A DNA stretch of 64,000 nucleotides from Dryocosmus kuriphilus (Eukaryota; Arthropoda; Insecta; Hymenoptera; Cynipidae). Within the stretch, counting starts at the first letter, position 1. Every line of letters begins with the position of its first letter. Positions 10,059 through 20,803 of the stretch are shown here, in pieces. A model generated the notes under the pieces. That model was given only the letters and a program-made list of their open reading frames with translations, was not told where the DNA came from and ran no database searches. A program made the translations under genes and the position numbers. Where the stretch lies: the NCBI GenBank assembly GCA_038277395.1, contig CM076193.1, positions 119,380,133 to 119,444,132 on the forward strand, read 5' to 3'.

Positions 10059-11905
10059 TACGAACTCCAAATGGTCTCTTCCAAAACTTTTGTGTGGAAT
10101 CTCGATATGTAACTACAGCAGTTCATCACAGTATTTTTATTATTATGTTTAGAATTGGAAGAAAAATATTATTTAAAACTTGAGTAAAAATAAATGTCGA
10201 AATTAGAAATATTTGCGGAATTGAAAAAGATGTAGGGTTTCTTCTCAACAAATGTCTCACAACTGTGATTTGATGCATTGCTAACTTGCCTCTTTGAATT
10301 TACACCCTGCACGACCTCGACTTTATTACCGCAAGCCGGAACGACTTAGCGTTTAAGTTACTTTATTAGTTTCTGGGATAAGGGTAATTCCACGTTGCTT
10401 TAATTACGCTAAGCCATAAAACTTCTCCTAACCGCAATTCGAAATCGCTGGACGTCACTGGACAAAATCGACTTTCAGGAAAAATTATCGAACCAGATCC
10501 ACTACTGTGTAATCTCAATTCTACTCTTTTCGATTTACTGCCTACTTAAGTAGTTCCTGAAATTTTTTTCTCTAAAATACAGTCGTTTTATACGTAAACC
10601 TCATTTCCCTGTAAAATATTTTTAATTGAATTAATTTAGAAATTGTTTTTCATTTAAGAAAGGTAATATGAAAGTCTTCGAATTAAACAAAAATTATTAT
10701 AGCGAAATTGAGTTGGAAATCAATTAAAATCATTAGGAATTCAAGGGAATTTGAAAATATGCAAATTAGCTTGCAAATTTGGAATTGTAATCATCGTGTC
10801 AGGCTGATTCTGATAACTACATAAAGAGAGGATTTGAGCCTCTACCTAAAGGGTCTTTACATATAAAACTAATTTTCCATGATGTTAAATTTTCAATCAA
10901 CTTGGAATGCTATTCTCAGTCCGAGCATGGAGTTTCCAAGGAATTGAATATTCTCAAGGAAGCTTAAATGCTTAATTCTATTCACAATAGAATCGATCTA
11001 GAATGATTTTCTTTCAAGGAAAGGTAACTCAAAAGCAATAGCGACTTTCTTATTGAAAAATACTCCCTTTTACCCATTCTGTTATTTCTCTTTTCGAAAG
11101 ATGATTAAAGCGGTTTAAAATTTTATGAGAAAAGTGATTATTGTATATCTGTATTTGAATTGCCGCGCTTGTGTGGTATTCATTCTACAACTCCGTTCGA
11201 TACTTCGATATAACCTACCTAACCTGAGAGTGTAATAAAATATAGCGTGCGTGTCAGATCAGCAAATGAGTGTTTCTAACGTTTCTAATCTTTGTTCTTT
11301 AAATAAATGAATCTTGTGGTTTGCATCAAGAGTGTTTTCAATACTAAAAATAAAGTAAAACATAACAGTGATAAATAACTTTCTTTGAAGCAAACACGAA
11401 ATTGAAACTAGAATCTCAACCGACGAGAAACAATAAGAAAATATAGGGGCGAAATGGCGAACGCGGCGCAGCGGGTAATGGGGCGTAGTAGCTTTTACTA
11501 AAAACTGCTCACTGTATGCACATGTGAGGTTAGGTTCCGTGTATGTATTTATGAATGCAGTGACGAACGGTTAAAAACTTTAACACCTGCTTAATTTTCA
11601 TAACGAAAAGTTTGTTTCGGGTGTTTCACTTATATCACCTTGCTCACCTCGAACGAGAGTATACTCACGCGTCTCCTCGTAATCCGCAAATAAAATCGTG
11701 ATCCGTAATTAAAATCAACCTAATTTCAGTAACAAGTTTGAAAACTCAAATAAAAAACTTAGTGGGTGTACAATTATTATTTCAAAAATAAGATTTATAG
11801 TGCTCTGTATTCATTTAAATCTTTTTGAAGCTAAAATGACGAAATGCTGAAAATTGTATCTTCATAGCTTTGGCGCCTAAATGATAATAAAAATCAGAGC
11901 ACGTC
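10059..11905. other. 1.8 kb without a recognised gene
   Basis: AT-rich, with short GC-richer islands near 10300-10460 and 11450-11490. A CCTACCTAACCT string is present near 11213. Nothing with coding sense or a repeat structure was found. Confidence 0.45.
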
Positions 11906-12294
11906 GCTGTCGAAAAAAATGGATCAATGAATTTGCATCCAATTTTGTGTAAAAACTGCAATTAGGTACTCCAAAACACTTAAAATGTTGACAGTGGCAT
12001 ACGGTGAGTGTAATCTGAGTAAAAAAAAATGTTTATAAGAGGTACAAGCTCTTTCGGGAAGGCCGAGAAGATGTTAATGACGAAGCTCGCCCTGGACCTC
12101 CCAGCACGTCAAAAACTGATGAAAACATTGAAGAAGTGAAGAAAATAGTGTTGTCGAATCGTCGAATTACCATTAGAGAAGTTGCTGATGATGTCTTTGG
12201 ATTACTTTGAAGGGGACAACATCAATATTGATGAATAAATAAATATTTTTTGATAAAAATAAAAAGTCACCTTACTTTTTGATCACACTTTTTA
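11906..12294 (+). mobile_element. mariner family 2, internally deleted remnant
   Basis: Aligns to the inverse of 43350-44143. It starts inside the transposase N-terminus (matching the ATGGATGAAAG region of the other copy), runs through a REDVNDEARPGPPSTS-type stretch and an NRRITIREVADDV-type stretch, then jumps at about 12200 to the extreme C-terminus and the right TIR (AAAAAGTCACCTTACTTTTT at 12270-12289). The left TIR and the whole catalytic domain are missing. Many bases differ from the second copy, so it is old. Confidence 0.8.
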
Positions 12295-12454
12295 TACCAG
12301 TATTTTTGCATTCTAGTCAATTTTGATCAAATTATTTTATAAATTATATACAATATCGGCCAAATTCCTATAAAATCTCTGTCAGAATTCCACTGAAACT
12401 CCTGTTGACTTTCGTAAAATAGTGTGTATTTCAGATTTTGTTTCAAATTCCACA
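12295..12454. other. degenerate AATTCC-type repeat flank
   Basis: Phrases such as AATTCCTATAAAATCTC and AATTCCACTGAAACTCC resemble 7020-7110. This is the pre-insertion context of the copia element. Confidence 0.4.
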
Positions 12455-12459
12455 GTAAT

Positions 12460-12674
12460 TATTGGAATGATACTGATGTGTATGTGTATGTGTCATGCAC
12501 TGCTCATGCATGTGAGATATCGTTTGCGGCGCTGACGGCGGCCAGCGCGCTTCCCAGGCATTGCGAGTCGGTTGTTCGAGGCGTTCGCACGCCTCCCTTG
12601 TGATTCGTACAATAAAGGGTTCTTGGTTCAACATAATTGTTTTATTCACCTGCTTTGCTCCCATTATTTCTTCA
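12460..12674 (+). repeat. 5' LTR of the copia element
   Basis: Begins TATTGGAATG (the 3' copy has TGTTGGAATG, so the terminal TG has mutated to TA) and ends TTCTTCA. Contains a TGTATGTGTATGTGT stretch, a GC-rich middle (GGCGCTGACGGCGGCCAGCG) and AATAAA at 12611-12616, a plausible polyadenylation signal. Confidence 0.93.
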
Positions 12675-12697
12675 GGTAATGGGCAGCCAGCACGCTT
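12675..12697 (+). promoter_or_regulatory. primer binding site for initiator tRNA-Met half molecule
   Basis: The sequence directly after the LTR is GGTAATGGGC, AG, then CCAGCACGCTT. Apart from one mismatch and a 2-base insertion it is complementary to the anticodon-stem region of insect initiator tRNA-Met. Drosophila copia primes reverse transcription from the same internal tRNA fragment, so the mechanism is probably shared. The match rests on my recollection of the tRNA sequence. Confidence 0.75.
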
Positions 12698-12957
12698 ACA
12701 CCGCGCGTGTATTGTGAATATAGAAAAAGGTGAAAAGAAAATCCGGGCGTGCACGAGGTGAAAAAGGCGCGAAGTGAATTTTGTGAAACAAAGGCGATAC
12801 AGTGCTGCTTGCACTTACAATGTGCGCGTGTCAGTGCAAAAGGAACTCGTGTGCTCGTTCATTAGTGCACGAAAAGGAAAGGCAAAAAGGGACTGCAGTG
12901 CCTCGTGCACGAACGTCCATCTCTGTGTAGCGACGAGGCTGTAGGTCGACGTGAGTC

Positions 12958-13021
12958 ATGAAGGAGACAAGCAAGGAGGCTCCATCGCCGAGCGAGGAAA
13001 GCAAGGCACAGAAGGCTGACG
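12958..13021 (+). other. possible short leader exon of the copia transcript
   Basis: An ATG at 12958 opens 21 codons rich in Lys, Glu, Ser and Pro (MKETSKEAPSPSEES...). The frame ends at a consensus splice donor, G|GTAAGT at 13021/13022. If unspliced, the frame stops shortly afterwards. Acceptor-like tracts (TTTTTTTTAATTAG at 13862, TTTGCAG at ~14226, TTTTTTACAG at 14366) lie downstream, but phases are not consistent with one clear product. Known copia elements make a spliced gag mRNA, so splicing is plausible; the exon call is inference. Confidence 0.35.
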
Positions 13022-14366
13022 GTAAGTACCTAAAAGTCATAAAAACTTTCGCGTCGCGAAACATTAGTTTTCTCCGGGAGTGCCGTTGAAATTCGGACGA
13101 ATTAAAAATCTGGCTTTCTTCGGGAGTGTTGTTGAAATACGGGCGAATAGAAAATGTAGTTTTCTTCAAAAATCCTGTTGAAATTCAGACGATTTGAAAA
13201 TATTACAACGAATGACGCAATCGAAAAACGCCGGGCACGCGACAAGCGCTGACCTGTTGATTCGCGGAATCGCAATTGCGTGGCAACCATTGTGTTCAAC
13301 ATCGCGGAAAACCGAGCGCGTCGTAGGGAGAGGAACGGCAACAGGGCGCGCTGCTAGTTGCTATGCGATGAGACCGCGGAGCATGTGGAGAGCGGAGAAG
13401 ACGGGGCTCACGCGCATGCTCACAACTTGTGGCAGTCGGCGCGCGCGTACGCGGAGGAGTGGAAGCTCGAAGAGTTCCGCAGCCGACGCGCGATCTCGGA
13501 ACGTAACCACGCGAGAATAGGAAGGTTAGGTACTACACAAACGTACAAACCGCGTAAGCAATACTACGCGAATAGATAACGACTAGAATTGAATCAGATT
13601 AGGCGCTGCGGTGCTTCAAAAATAAAAATAAATATTTTACAAATGTTTGAGAACAATTAGAAAATCAATTCACATAACCTGTTAATTATTTTGAAAAACA
13701 AAAATTAATAAAGGATCTAAGTATTGAAAGATATTGCAATAGCAATTCGCAAGTCTAAAACTGATTAAAGGACAAACAATAAATAAATTCATTATTTTAA
13801 AATTATATAAAGAAGAAAGGAAAATTAAAAAAGGCTGATTATATAATATTTTTTTTAATTAGCAAAGACACTCAAGGACATCAAGGAAAAACTGTGGGCA
13901 CGCTACACAAGCTACAAGCTTTACACCCAACAGAAGGCATATACTTGATGCAAACGTCAACACCTCCAGGTTTTTGCTTGGCTTTCACCAACAAGCAAAT
14001 AATGAAAATAGGTAAGATGCATATCTTTGAATATGTATTAAAGGTGAAAAATGAAAAACTCATTTTTCAAAAGGACAGTGCACTAAAATCTTACGGTTAC
14101 GGATGTTTTCAGGAAGGGTGCTTTTGCATTGAGCAAGCACAAAGGCTCAGTTGCGAGGGTCAATATCGACATTCGCTACAGGTCATCCGTGTAGTGAAAC
14201 GATATTTGACTAAGAGAATTTGCAGAAAGCTTTGAAGTCATTGGATAAGCTGGCTGCAATGCTCGTTACAAACATCAACCTGTCATCAAGCATGATGTTT
14301 AGTAGCACAAAAGCCTCCAACTATAAAATCAAAGGTGTCATCATAATAATAATTGTTTTTTTTACA
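13022..14366 (+). other. copia 5' leader, mostly non-coding
   Basis: Holds the 46-bp repeats, a GC-rich block at 13200-13520 (frames 108 and 73 codons long without recognisable domains) and an AT-rich block at 13600-13860. From 13864 to about 14006 a frame reading ...LHKLQALHPTEGIYLMQ... runs to another donor-like AG|GTAAGA. I do not recognise it as gag. Confidence 0.4.
13069..13206. repeat. three tandem 46-bp units in the copia leader
   Basis: Units start at 13069 (TTTCTCCGGGAGTGCCGTTG), 13115 (TTTCTTCGGGAGTGTTGTTG) and about 13161 (TTTCTTCAAAAATCCTGTTG). Each continues AAATTCGGACGAAT or a close variant. The repeat lies in the putative intron of the leader. Confidence 0.75.
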
Positions 14367-14795
14367 GACGAGGATACCTTGGATCTGGATGAAGTGGGAT
14401 GGTTGTTCAAATAGATTTTGGGCAACAAGCAACTGCTTTTGAGGTCCAAAGGTCGACCGGTTGTTCAACCACCTCCGCCCTTGTCAGCACAGGCGACGAT
14501 CACAAAGCTCCTCGTCTCGAACAAGGAAACCAAGGACGAATTAAAGGCGGTTCAGATGAAACTCGATACGACAAATGAGTTGCTGACTAAAATGTTGGCT
14601 TTCATGGAAAAAGGCAAGCCGGACAGTGCTCCCACTGACGCTGCCAACGCAGCTCAAGTCTCGGTCCAAACGCACGAGCCAGCCAAAGGGTCTACGATGA
14701 CATCAAATATACCAGCGCCACAAAAGGTCACTTTCGTAACGAACTCGAGCAAGGACAAACAGCAAAACGAGTTGGACGACATCACCCCATTTTGA
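14367..14795 (+). pseudogene. copia gag, N-terminal part, with in-frame stop
   Basis: The frame opens after an acceptor-like TTTTTTACAG and reads DEDTLDLDEVGWLF, then a TAG at 14412, then continues in the same frame to 14795. The second part has a coiled-coil-like stretch (SNKETKDELKAVQMKLD, then TTNELLTKMLAF) and a Thr/Ala/Pro-rich tail. Continuation past 14795 needs a frame change; 14792-14974 is Asp/Glu-rich. Its place ahead of the capsid-like domain suggests a gag role, without a diagnostic domain. Confidence 0.45.
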
Positions 14796-15120
14796 ATCTC
14801 GACGACACCGAGACACCTCAGGGTACTGACAATGTCAACCAAAACAAAGGCTCTGAAGAAGACTGGGACGATCCTAGTGGTTACAAAACGACACCAGGCG
14901 CGAGTAAACAGGAAGACGGGGAACTTTCCGGCGATGAAAACGATCAGACGCTGTCTAACGAGCAACGTGCTTAAGACAAGAAAAAACTCGTTTCTTCGAC
15001 TCCAAATAACCAGCTAATTCGGTTCAAGGTGATAAGGCTAGTAAAGGCGTAAAAGACAATTATAACCAAATTAATGTAAATTCTATAACTAAGAGTGTCA
15101 CGGAAGGTATAAAAAGGCAT

Positions 15121-15838
15121 TTGAGTGACTTTGCGAGTAAATGTAACATCTCATCTCATGAAAATTCAAGTAAAATAAATATCGAGTTTTCTAACAGTCA
15201 ATCAAATTCAAATGTACAAAGGAAATTTAGTTTAACAAAAAGAATAAGTTTTGAGACTTTTAAAGGTTATTTGTTTGCTGAGTTAAGGGCTAAAAAACTA
15301 CACTATGTTTTTGACAAAAATGAAAAGAAAAAGTTAGACAAAATCACATTGGAAAATGATGAAAATACAGTTAGGGACATAATATTCAATCGCATCAACT
15401 TGAATGACCATGAAAATGATTTTCTACACTTAATTGACAGTTCCCCTTCAGGAAATTTTAAACGCGATTAAAGATACTAAATTAGGTGAGGTTGGCTTGG
15501 ACGAACATACAGCTTTCAAAAATTTAATAAACATTAGATTTAATCCAAAAAAGGAAAACACTGTTCAATACGTTGCACGTTTTGAGAAAACTGTTCGGAC
15601 TTATGAAAATCATTGTGAAGCAGGAAAATATCCGGATGACGACAAGCGAAAGCTTTTTTATCAATCCGTTATTAAAGCTCTTCCCGCTGTTACAATAGCT
15701 GACAGCGTTAGCCAAAACTCTAAAAACACCCACTGTGATTACAATCAACTAAAGAAACTTGTTTTGCAGATCGGCCCCCGAGTTCCGCTGAAAGAGCAGA
15801 CTAGTGCACTTAACACTGTGTCGAAAAGGTTTCGGTAA
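15121..15838 (+). pseudogene. copia gag capsid-like region, frameshifted
   Basis: Two overlapping frames (15121-15471 and 15434-15838) cover this segment. The second carries a stretch around residues 30-90 (RFNPKKENTVQYVARFE, ...YPDDDKRKLFYQSVIKALP) resembling the UBN2-type gag domain of Ty1/copia elements, which builds the virus-like particle. A first zinc-knuckle-like CYYCG lies in another frame near 15858. The frame changes show the gene is dead. Confidence 0.6.
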
Positions 15839-15873
15839 CACGGACGATAAAGAGGATCACTGCTATTATTGCG

Positions 15874-16758
15874 GTGATGGCAAGTACGACAGAGAACTCC
15901 TGTCCCTATGGAGAGAATGTCTGCTTCAGGTGCAAGCGACGTGGGCATAGGAGGTCTGAGTGCCGGGAAGAACCTGGCTACAAACCGCCACCCCCCAAAA
16001 GGCGTTTAGGGCAGGACTTTGAACAGGGGCCGCCGAAAAGGCCAAAGGTTGACACGAGACCTTTTGGTTTCAAGCAGGACAAGCAGGACGAGAGTGGACA
16101 CCGCGGAAATCGAGACAGGTCATCAAAACCTAAACAAGGTAAAAGGGTCACTAAAGGGTCAAAAAATAATCGAAAGGGTAATTATAAAGTTAGGGCCCAC
16201 TTAGCTGATGAAAAGGAAAGAGAAAGCTGTGAATCAAGCTCAGAGTCCGATAGCGAAAATAAAACAATTAATAAATTCATTGCGGATTCAGGCGCGACAG
16301 AACACATGTCAAATGCATGACTGATGTTCAAAAATTTAGACTACCAGGAAAAAGGAATAATAAATTGCGCAAAAAAAAATTCTAAGGCTAACTTAAATTT
16401 TCAAGGTAAAGGAGACATTGATTTACAATTAGTTGACGGAAAGAAAATAGAAATTAAAAATGTCATTTATTCTAAAAACTTAGCTAAAAATTTGCTTTCT
16501 CTTCGCAAATTCGTAGATCAAGGACTACAAATATTTCTAGATAATAAAAGGATAAATATATACGATCCAGCAAATCACAAAACAATAATTTTAGGACTTT
16601 ACAATAAACCATTTTGGGAAATAGAATTAGTTTTAAATCAAAAGGGTCCCCATACTAATACAAATAAAGGCAAAAGAATTTTTGTTAATTTAGCTACAAG
16701 AAGAGGCGAATTACCTCAAATAGCCGCTAAAAACAATAAAAAGGTAAAGGCAAAGTAA
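15874..16758 (+). pseudogene. copia nucleocapsid zinc knuckle and aspartic protease, one in-frame stop
   Basis: The knuckle CFRCKRRGHRRSEC (15931-15972) fits CX2CX4HX4C, the RNA-binding motif of gag. A basic Lys/Arg/Gly-rich linker follows. The protease active site reads FIADSGATEHMSN (16276-16314), with the copia-type DSGA. A TGA at 16318 interrupts the frame, which then continues in phase through typical protease sequence (VIYSKNLAKNLLSLRKF) to 16758. The enzyme would process the gag-pol polyprotein; here it is truncated by the stop. Confidence 0.85.
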
Positions 16759-16779
16759 CTACCGGAATTTGAAAATAAA

Positions 16780-17346
16780 TTGCTGAAAACTATAAACAAT
16801 AGAAAAAGTGAAAAGGTTGACAACTTAACTGTCGGAAAAATTAACGGTTCCATTCAACTTAAATCTATCAGAAAAGAAAAATTAAACTCAATCTTACTAC
16901 TATGGCATGCTAGGCTAGGGCACATGTGGGATGTCGGGTTAGGAGCAACGACCCATCTATATAATTTAAGCCCACACAAAACGTTAAACATGCAATCTCC
17001 TATAAAATTATTGTCTCCCAATCACAAGTGCGAAGTTAATCAGCTGAAAGGGTTTGGATGCATTGCTTACACTAAGATTAAAAACGAAACTGAATTCAGT
17101 GAAGTGTCAATTAGAACATTCTTGGTAGGATATCATCCGACAGGTTATTTATTATATCATCCGGAAACTAAAAGTGTAATTGAAGCGAGGCATGTTAAAT
17201 TTATAGAAAGATACGTGTATGGCGACGTATACAAAGAAAAATTCGAGGAACTAAAAATAAGTCGTGATGATCCTGAAAAGATTAACAATAAAATTCAAAA
17301 AACAATCCTTAACCTCACAAAAGGAGGGAGAAATCGAACGAGCTGA
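16780..17346 (+). pseudogene. copia integrase remnant lacking the catalytic core
   Basis: The GAG-pre-integrase motif LLWHARLGHM is present at about 16897-16926. Directly after it the frame jumps to the region normally found after the catalytic domain (ATTHLYNLSPHKTLN..., LKGFGCIAYTK). The roughly 200-residue DDE core is therefore deleted while the frame stays open. The C-terminal part (FLVGYHPTGYLLYHPETKSV) is well preserved. The element cannot integrate on its own. Confidence 0.82.
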
Positions 17347-18422
17347 AAGCTCAGATTCGGAGGGAGAGGTTAAGCTCTCAAACAAAAGGAAAATAGGTAG
17401 GCCGCGTAAAAAGGTTGCTCAGCCAATATTGCTATACTCGTCTCTCTCAGGAATAAGAAATAATCGAGTTAGTTCAGAGTATCACACATTGCTGACTGAT
17501 ATTACGGGAGATCCCAAAAATTACAAGGAAGTCTTAAATAGACACGACAGCGTAGAATGGCTTGAAGCCGTTAAAAATGAATTAGATGCTATGACGATTA
17601 ATAAAGTTTTTCAAGTAGTTAATAGGCCGAAATTAGACTGTCAAGGTCGCAAACCCAATATTCTAACTACGCGTTGGATTTTCAAGGAAAAGGTATATTC
17701 TGAAGGGAATAGAATTAAAAAGGCGCGTTTAGTTACTCGAGGCTATCAAGATAAAAACTTTTATAATTTGCACGAAACATACGCTCCGGTGACAAGAATA
17801 TCTTTAGTCCGAGCTGTGTTAGCTTTTGCAAATAAACATAGTTTAACTATGTTCCAACTTGATGTTAAAACTGCATTCTTAAACAGTAAAGTACTCGAAG
17901 AAATTTATATCGAAATTCCTGACGGTCTTCCGTACGCGGAATCTGAGAAAAAGGCTAAGGTTTGGAAACTAGAAAAAATCACTGTACGGTTTAAAAACTA
18001 GTCCGAAAAGGTGGTACGAAACCTTCTTTGATACGATGATAGAACTTGGTTTTGTCACAAACAAGAACGATCCATGTTTATTTGTACTAATTAAAGAAAA
18101 TTTGATCATATTATCTTTGTTGTACGTCGATGATATAATATTGACAGATAATAGTGAAAAGGCTTTGAATAAATACAAAGAAGAACTTAAAAAAAGGTTT
18201 CGTATGAAGGATCTAGGAAAGCCTAAAGAGTATCTGGGTATCACTATCATTCGAGATAGGAAGGAGGATACATTGAAATTAAATGAAACAAAATTCATTG
18301 AACAAATGATTAAGAAATTCGGCTATGAACAGGCTTATCCTCAAAGGTCACCTATGATGACTAATCAGGTTTTGAATAGAGAAAGGAGAGCTAGGGAAGC
18401 GAATCGAGAAATGAAAAAGTAG
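17264..18422 (+). pseudogene. copia reverse transcriptase, frameshifted
   Basis: Copia-type RT motifs appear in order: TRWIFKEK, ARLVTRGYQ, YAPVTRISLVRAVLAFA, LDVKTAFLNS (first catalytic Asp) near 17860, a frameshift near 18000, then LYVDDIILT (catalytic DD) near 18121 and MKDLGKPKEYLGI. It ends at a TAG at 18420. The enzyme would copy element RNA to DNA in the particle. Confidence 0.93.
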
Positions 18423-18511
18423 TTTCTCCTACAGGATTTAGAAAAGCTGTAGGATCTCTTCTTTATTTAGCTAACGCCACAAGACCGGATATAAGTTACG
18501 CTGTAAACATA

Positions 18512-19087
18512 TTGAGTAGACATCAATTGAACCCTACTCTATTAGAATGGAAAATGTTAGAACGCGTTTTTCGATATCTAATAAATACAAAAGGGATTTC
18601 GTTGACATACAGGGGGAAAAGTGAAGGCATAGATGGTTTTTATGACTCTAGTTTGGCAGATTGTAAGGGCTCAATGACCAAATGCGGTTATCTTGTCAGA
18701 TTATACGGTGATATAATTGCGTGGAATACACAAAAACAACACTACGTATCCTTGTCTACTTGTCAAGCAGAGTACGTAGCCATGAGCGAAGCTTGTAAAG
18801 AAATGATAGCTTTATGATTTTCTTTGAAATTGTTTGCTGGTAAAACTCTTTATCCTATGACTTTATACTGTGACAATTTATCTGCTATAAAATGCACAGA
18901 GATTCAAGGAGCGGTAGGTCTTAGACATTTAACTGAAATAAGGTATCACTTTGTTAAAGAGTGCGCAGCTAGAGGACGCGTGAATGTTAAGTGGGTACCC
19001 TCAAAGGAACAGTTAGCTGATATCTTTACAAAGGCCTTATCGTTTTCATTACATGAAAATTTGATAAAGAAAATATTTAATTTATAA
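18512..19087 (+). pseudogene. copia RNase H domain
   Basis: Same frame as the first part of RT. Motifs: YDSSLADCKGSMTKCGYL, STCQAEYVAMSEACKE (catalytic Glu), a TGA at 18815, then LYCDNLSAIKCTE, RHLTEIRYHFVKE and VKWVPSKEQLADIFTKAL at the C-terminus. It ends with two stops, TAA at 19085 and 19088, normal for the end of copia pol. Confidence 0.92.
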
Positions 19088-19300
19088 TAATTTGTCGTTA
19101 CAGACTCTCAGGAACAAGAACAAACTGAACGTTATGATCCGATTTGGGAAAAGAAAAGTTATCATGAGGATTACACAGATAAGTTTAATCATTTCGCAGC
19201 ATCTAATGAGGTGTGCTCTGAAGAAGAGTATTATTATGAAACCATAGATGGTCTTACTTATGCTACTGACAAAGGTGGAAATGCGTTCTATTGGAATTTA

Positions 19301-20566
19301 CAGTCTGTTCCACAAGAAAGAATACGCGTTTTCTCGAAAAGTTTTACAGAAAACTTTATTTTTCTTTCCTGGCATGAAAAAACGTTTTAAGAATTAGGAG
19401 TACTTACCTTAATAAATGGTCCAAGCGCCATTATTCTCGATAATGGCCTGGCATCTTCTGGGCACGCTCTCGACTAATTTTTCAGCATATTCTAAAGATA
19501 GAGAGCGCCACACCTCTCTAATTCATCGAGAGAGCTGCTTGAGGGTGAATACACACCTTCCTGCAAGTTTTCTCTTAACGACACTCCACACATTTTCAAT
19601 CGGATTGGCATCAGGAGATTGTGAAGGCCAGGCCAAGGTGACGACATCATTTTCAGCTTTCCAGTTCTTGCAGAGGCAACTGCAATGTTTGGGATCGTTG
19701 TCCTCTTGAAGGACCCAAACCTCATTATTGGCTCCAAACATCTTTTCTGCAGACCTCAGAAGACCATGCTTGTAGATTTTGACCATTTTTTCCGCGTTCA
19801 GGTTCTCAGTGAACAGCTCTAAACAGCCAAAACCGCGCTGTGAGAAGCATCCCCAAACATGGATCTTTACTGGGTGTTTAACAGTTCGCTGGAGGAACCG
19901 CTCACCTTTGCCTGACCAGGCACGTTTTATTGGAACCCATGCCCAAAAGGATGCTTCATCGGAAAAAATCACATTTGACCAATCGCGATCATTATTTTCC
20001 ATAGCCCATGACAGCCGTTTTTGCATGTGCACTTCTGAGAGTAGGGGTTTCTGCCTCGTGCTACGGTATTGCATGTTTGCCTCAGCTAATCTGCGTCTTA
20101 TGGTATTTATACTAACGTCTAATCCCTTCTCCGCTAGCTTAGCCTTGGCTTTGCGCAGCCGTAGAGTGGGGTTGCCCTTGAATAGTGCGATGATCCCCTT
20201 ATCCTCCTTGCTGGACGTTGCTCGCGTTTCTCCTTTTCCTGGAAGATCGTCAACAGCTTTTGTGTCCCTATACCGCTCCACCCACTTTTGCACGAAGCAC
20301 TTAGACTTTCTAAGCACTTTAGCAGCAGCTGAGTATTAAAGTTTTGGTCCGTGTGCATTGCTGCAAAAAAACACAGCTTCGAACCGTTTAGCGTATACTG
20401 CACTCATTGCGCAAACGTGTTCACTATCCGACACTTCGAATGAGACTGAGCCAAGTCGGCGGTTCCGCTCTTGCCCTTAATACGTACAGTCAGGCCAAAA
20501 AAGAAACGAACAAAAATCTTTAAAACCTTTCGAGAAAACGCGTATTCTTTCTTGTGGAACAGACTG
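19301..20566 (-). mobile_element. Tc1-family transposon inserted in the copia element
   Basis: Terminal inverted repeats begin CAGTCTGTTCCACAAGAAAG and share at least the next ~25 bases (AATACGCGTTTTCTCG). TA is duplicated at 19299-19300 and 20567-20568. The 1266-bp length is typical of Tc1. The transposase lies on the minus strand and is nearly intact. Insertion is into the reading frame downstream of copia pol. Confidence 0.95.
19409..20407 (-). pseudogene. Tc1 transposase, two in-frame stops
   Basis: The ATG at 20407 opens 332 codons ending with TAA at 19409, normal for a Tc1 transposase. Only two stops interrupt: TAA near 20336 and TGA at 19523-19525. N-terminal helix-turn-helix DNA-binding regions cover residues ~1-115 (FVQKWVERYRDT, TIRRRLAEANM). 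The DDE domain shows FSDEASFW (Asp), QEDNDPKH (Asp) and SPDANPIENVW (Glu), a DD34E triad. The rest, including the region after the second stop, is collinear. It is the least damaged transposase in the window. Confidence 0.95.
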
Positions 20567-20803
20567 TAGAGTTGAAGGATTGGCGCTACTCGCATGGCGC
20601 ATGGTAGTTGTACTCAAGGAATTATTTTTTTTTACTTTCATACCAAATGTAACAACAGACCTAAGAATGTTCAAGCTTGTTTAAAGGCTTTTAATTAATC
20701 ATAAGAAACAAAAGTGTTTATAACAAAATGTTAGAGTGAATGATTAGCATTTAATTAGAAATTAATTTACTAGCATAATTATAATGAGCATAACAGGAGG
20801 GAG

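Larger units (their letters stand above)
19091..20622 (+). pseudogene. extra reading frame after copia pol, split by the Tc1 insertion
   Basis: Beyond the pol stops the same frame reopens and runs to the Tc1 insertion at 19299. Just at its start is an acceptor-like CGTTACAG (ending 19103). The peptide is acidic and Tyr-rich (DSQEQEQTERYDPIWE..., SEEEYYYETIDGL). Beyond the Tc1, ignoring it and one TA copy, the frame is still in phase for 17 codons to a TAG at 20620. Codon use looks coding-like. Classical copia has no gene here. Candidates are a spliced accessory product or a captured host exon; I do not recognise it. Confidence 0.4.

Noticed and set aside
9390..13530. GGTTAGGT / CCTAACCT strings near 9.39, 11.21, 11.53 and 13.52 kb as interstitial telomere (TTAGG) repeats
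   Set aside because: Each is a single short occurrence, not a tandem TTAGG array.
19416..20339. Plus-strand frames of 97 and 186 codons in the Tc1 element
   Set aside because: Antisense to the nearly intact transposase on the minus strand.
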